IMG/VR virus record: IMGVR_UViG_3300035698_004334
Location: 1-44,014 of that record
Reading direction: 5' to 3' (one strand)
DNA from: a virus
Length of the DNA: 44,014 bases
Shown: positions 43,997 through 44,014 of the stretch, piece after piece
Numbering within the stretch: the stretch's first letter is position 1
How the letters are laid out: each line of letters starts with the position of its first letter
The notes under the pieces: model-generated
What the model was told of the DNA's origin: nothing
The model's input: only the letters and a program-made list of their open reading frames with translations
Database searches by the model: none
Position numbers and translations under genes: made by a program

Positions 43997-44014
43997 ACCC
44001 TCAGCCCCACTTCA

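Overview
The window is part of a large virulent T4-like myovirus genome (Pantevenvirales-type). The signs are a UvsW-like helicase, a gp41-like DnaB helicase, a gp61-like primase, a gp62-like clamp-loader subunit, a tail of small conserved genes of the kind seen in marine T4-like phages, and T4-type late promoters (TATAAATA/GATAAATA) upstream of structural-looking genes. Almost every gene lies on the minus strand; only a lipase-like gene and one conserved hypothetical are on the plus strand. A periplasmic protein of a type I associate with alphaproteobacteria (34890-35204) hints at such a host, but weakly.

Layout. 1-5.4 kb: small virion or assembly genes with late promoters, including a gene with a 93-bp in-frame tandem repeat cut by the window edge. 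5.4-5.77 kb: a short early-promoter transcript with two mini-ORFs and two strong hairpins. 5.8-11.6 kb: a KWDG-motif nucleotidyltransferase-like protein, a class 3 lipase, replicative helicase, primase and a virion-like beta protein. 11.6-14.4 kb: ten tandem members (one frameshifted) of an uncharacterised ~90-115 aa protein family behind one strong sigma70-type promoter. 14.5-19 kb: a replication block (DnaE-derived protein, gp62, UvsW and conserved hypotheticals). 19-23.3 kb: AAA+ ATPase, HNH nuclease, small genes and a tandem pair of structured RNA elements. 23.3-43.1 kb: a very large tRNA region.

The tRNA region holds 35 recognisable tRNA genes. By anticodon they cover all 20 amino acids, and one resembles an initiator tRNA. 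Interleaved are about 35 small protein genes, a GlyRS-like class II aminoacyl-tRNA synthetase core, two long hairpin-rich non-coding regions each with its own sigma70-type promoter and an internal tRNA-like element (candidates for giant GOLLD/ROOL-like RNAs), and several broken tRNA halves. In two places a tRNA is split, in transcription order, as 5' half, homing endonuclease (complete or remnant), intact tRNA, 3' half. In the proline case the broken and intact tRNAs have the same anticodon. This suggests homing cassettes that carry a replacement for the tRNA they disrupt, which I consider the most novel signal here.

The early promoters (TTGACN, 16-18 nt, TA-rich -10) sit in the tRNA region and before the paralogue array, while late promoters mark virion-type and several small genes. 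Three late promoters lie exactly 5 nt before an ATG, which predicts leaderless mRNAs. All identifications were made by eye, without database searches or folding software.
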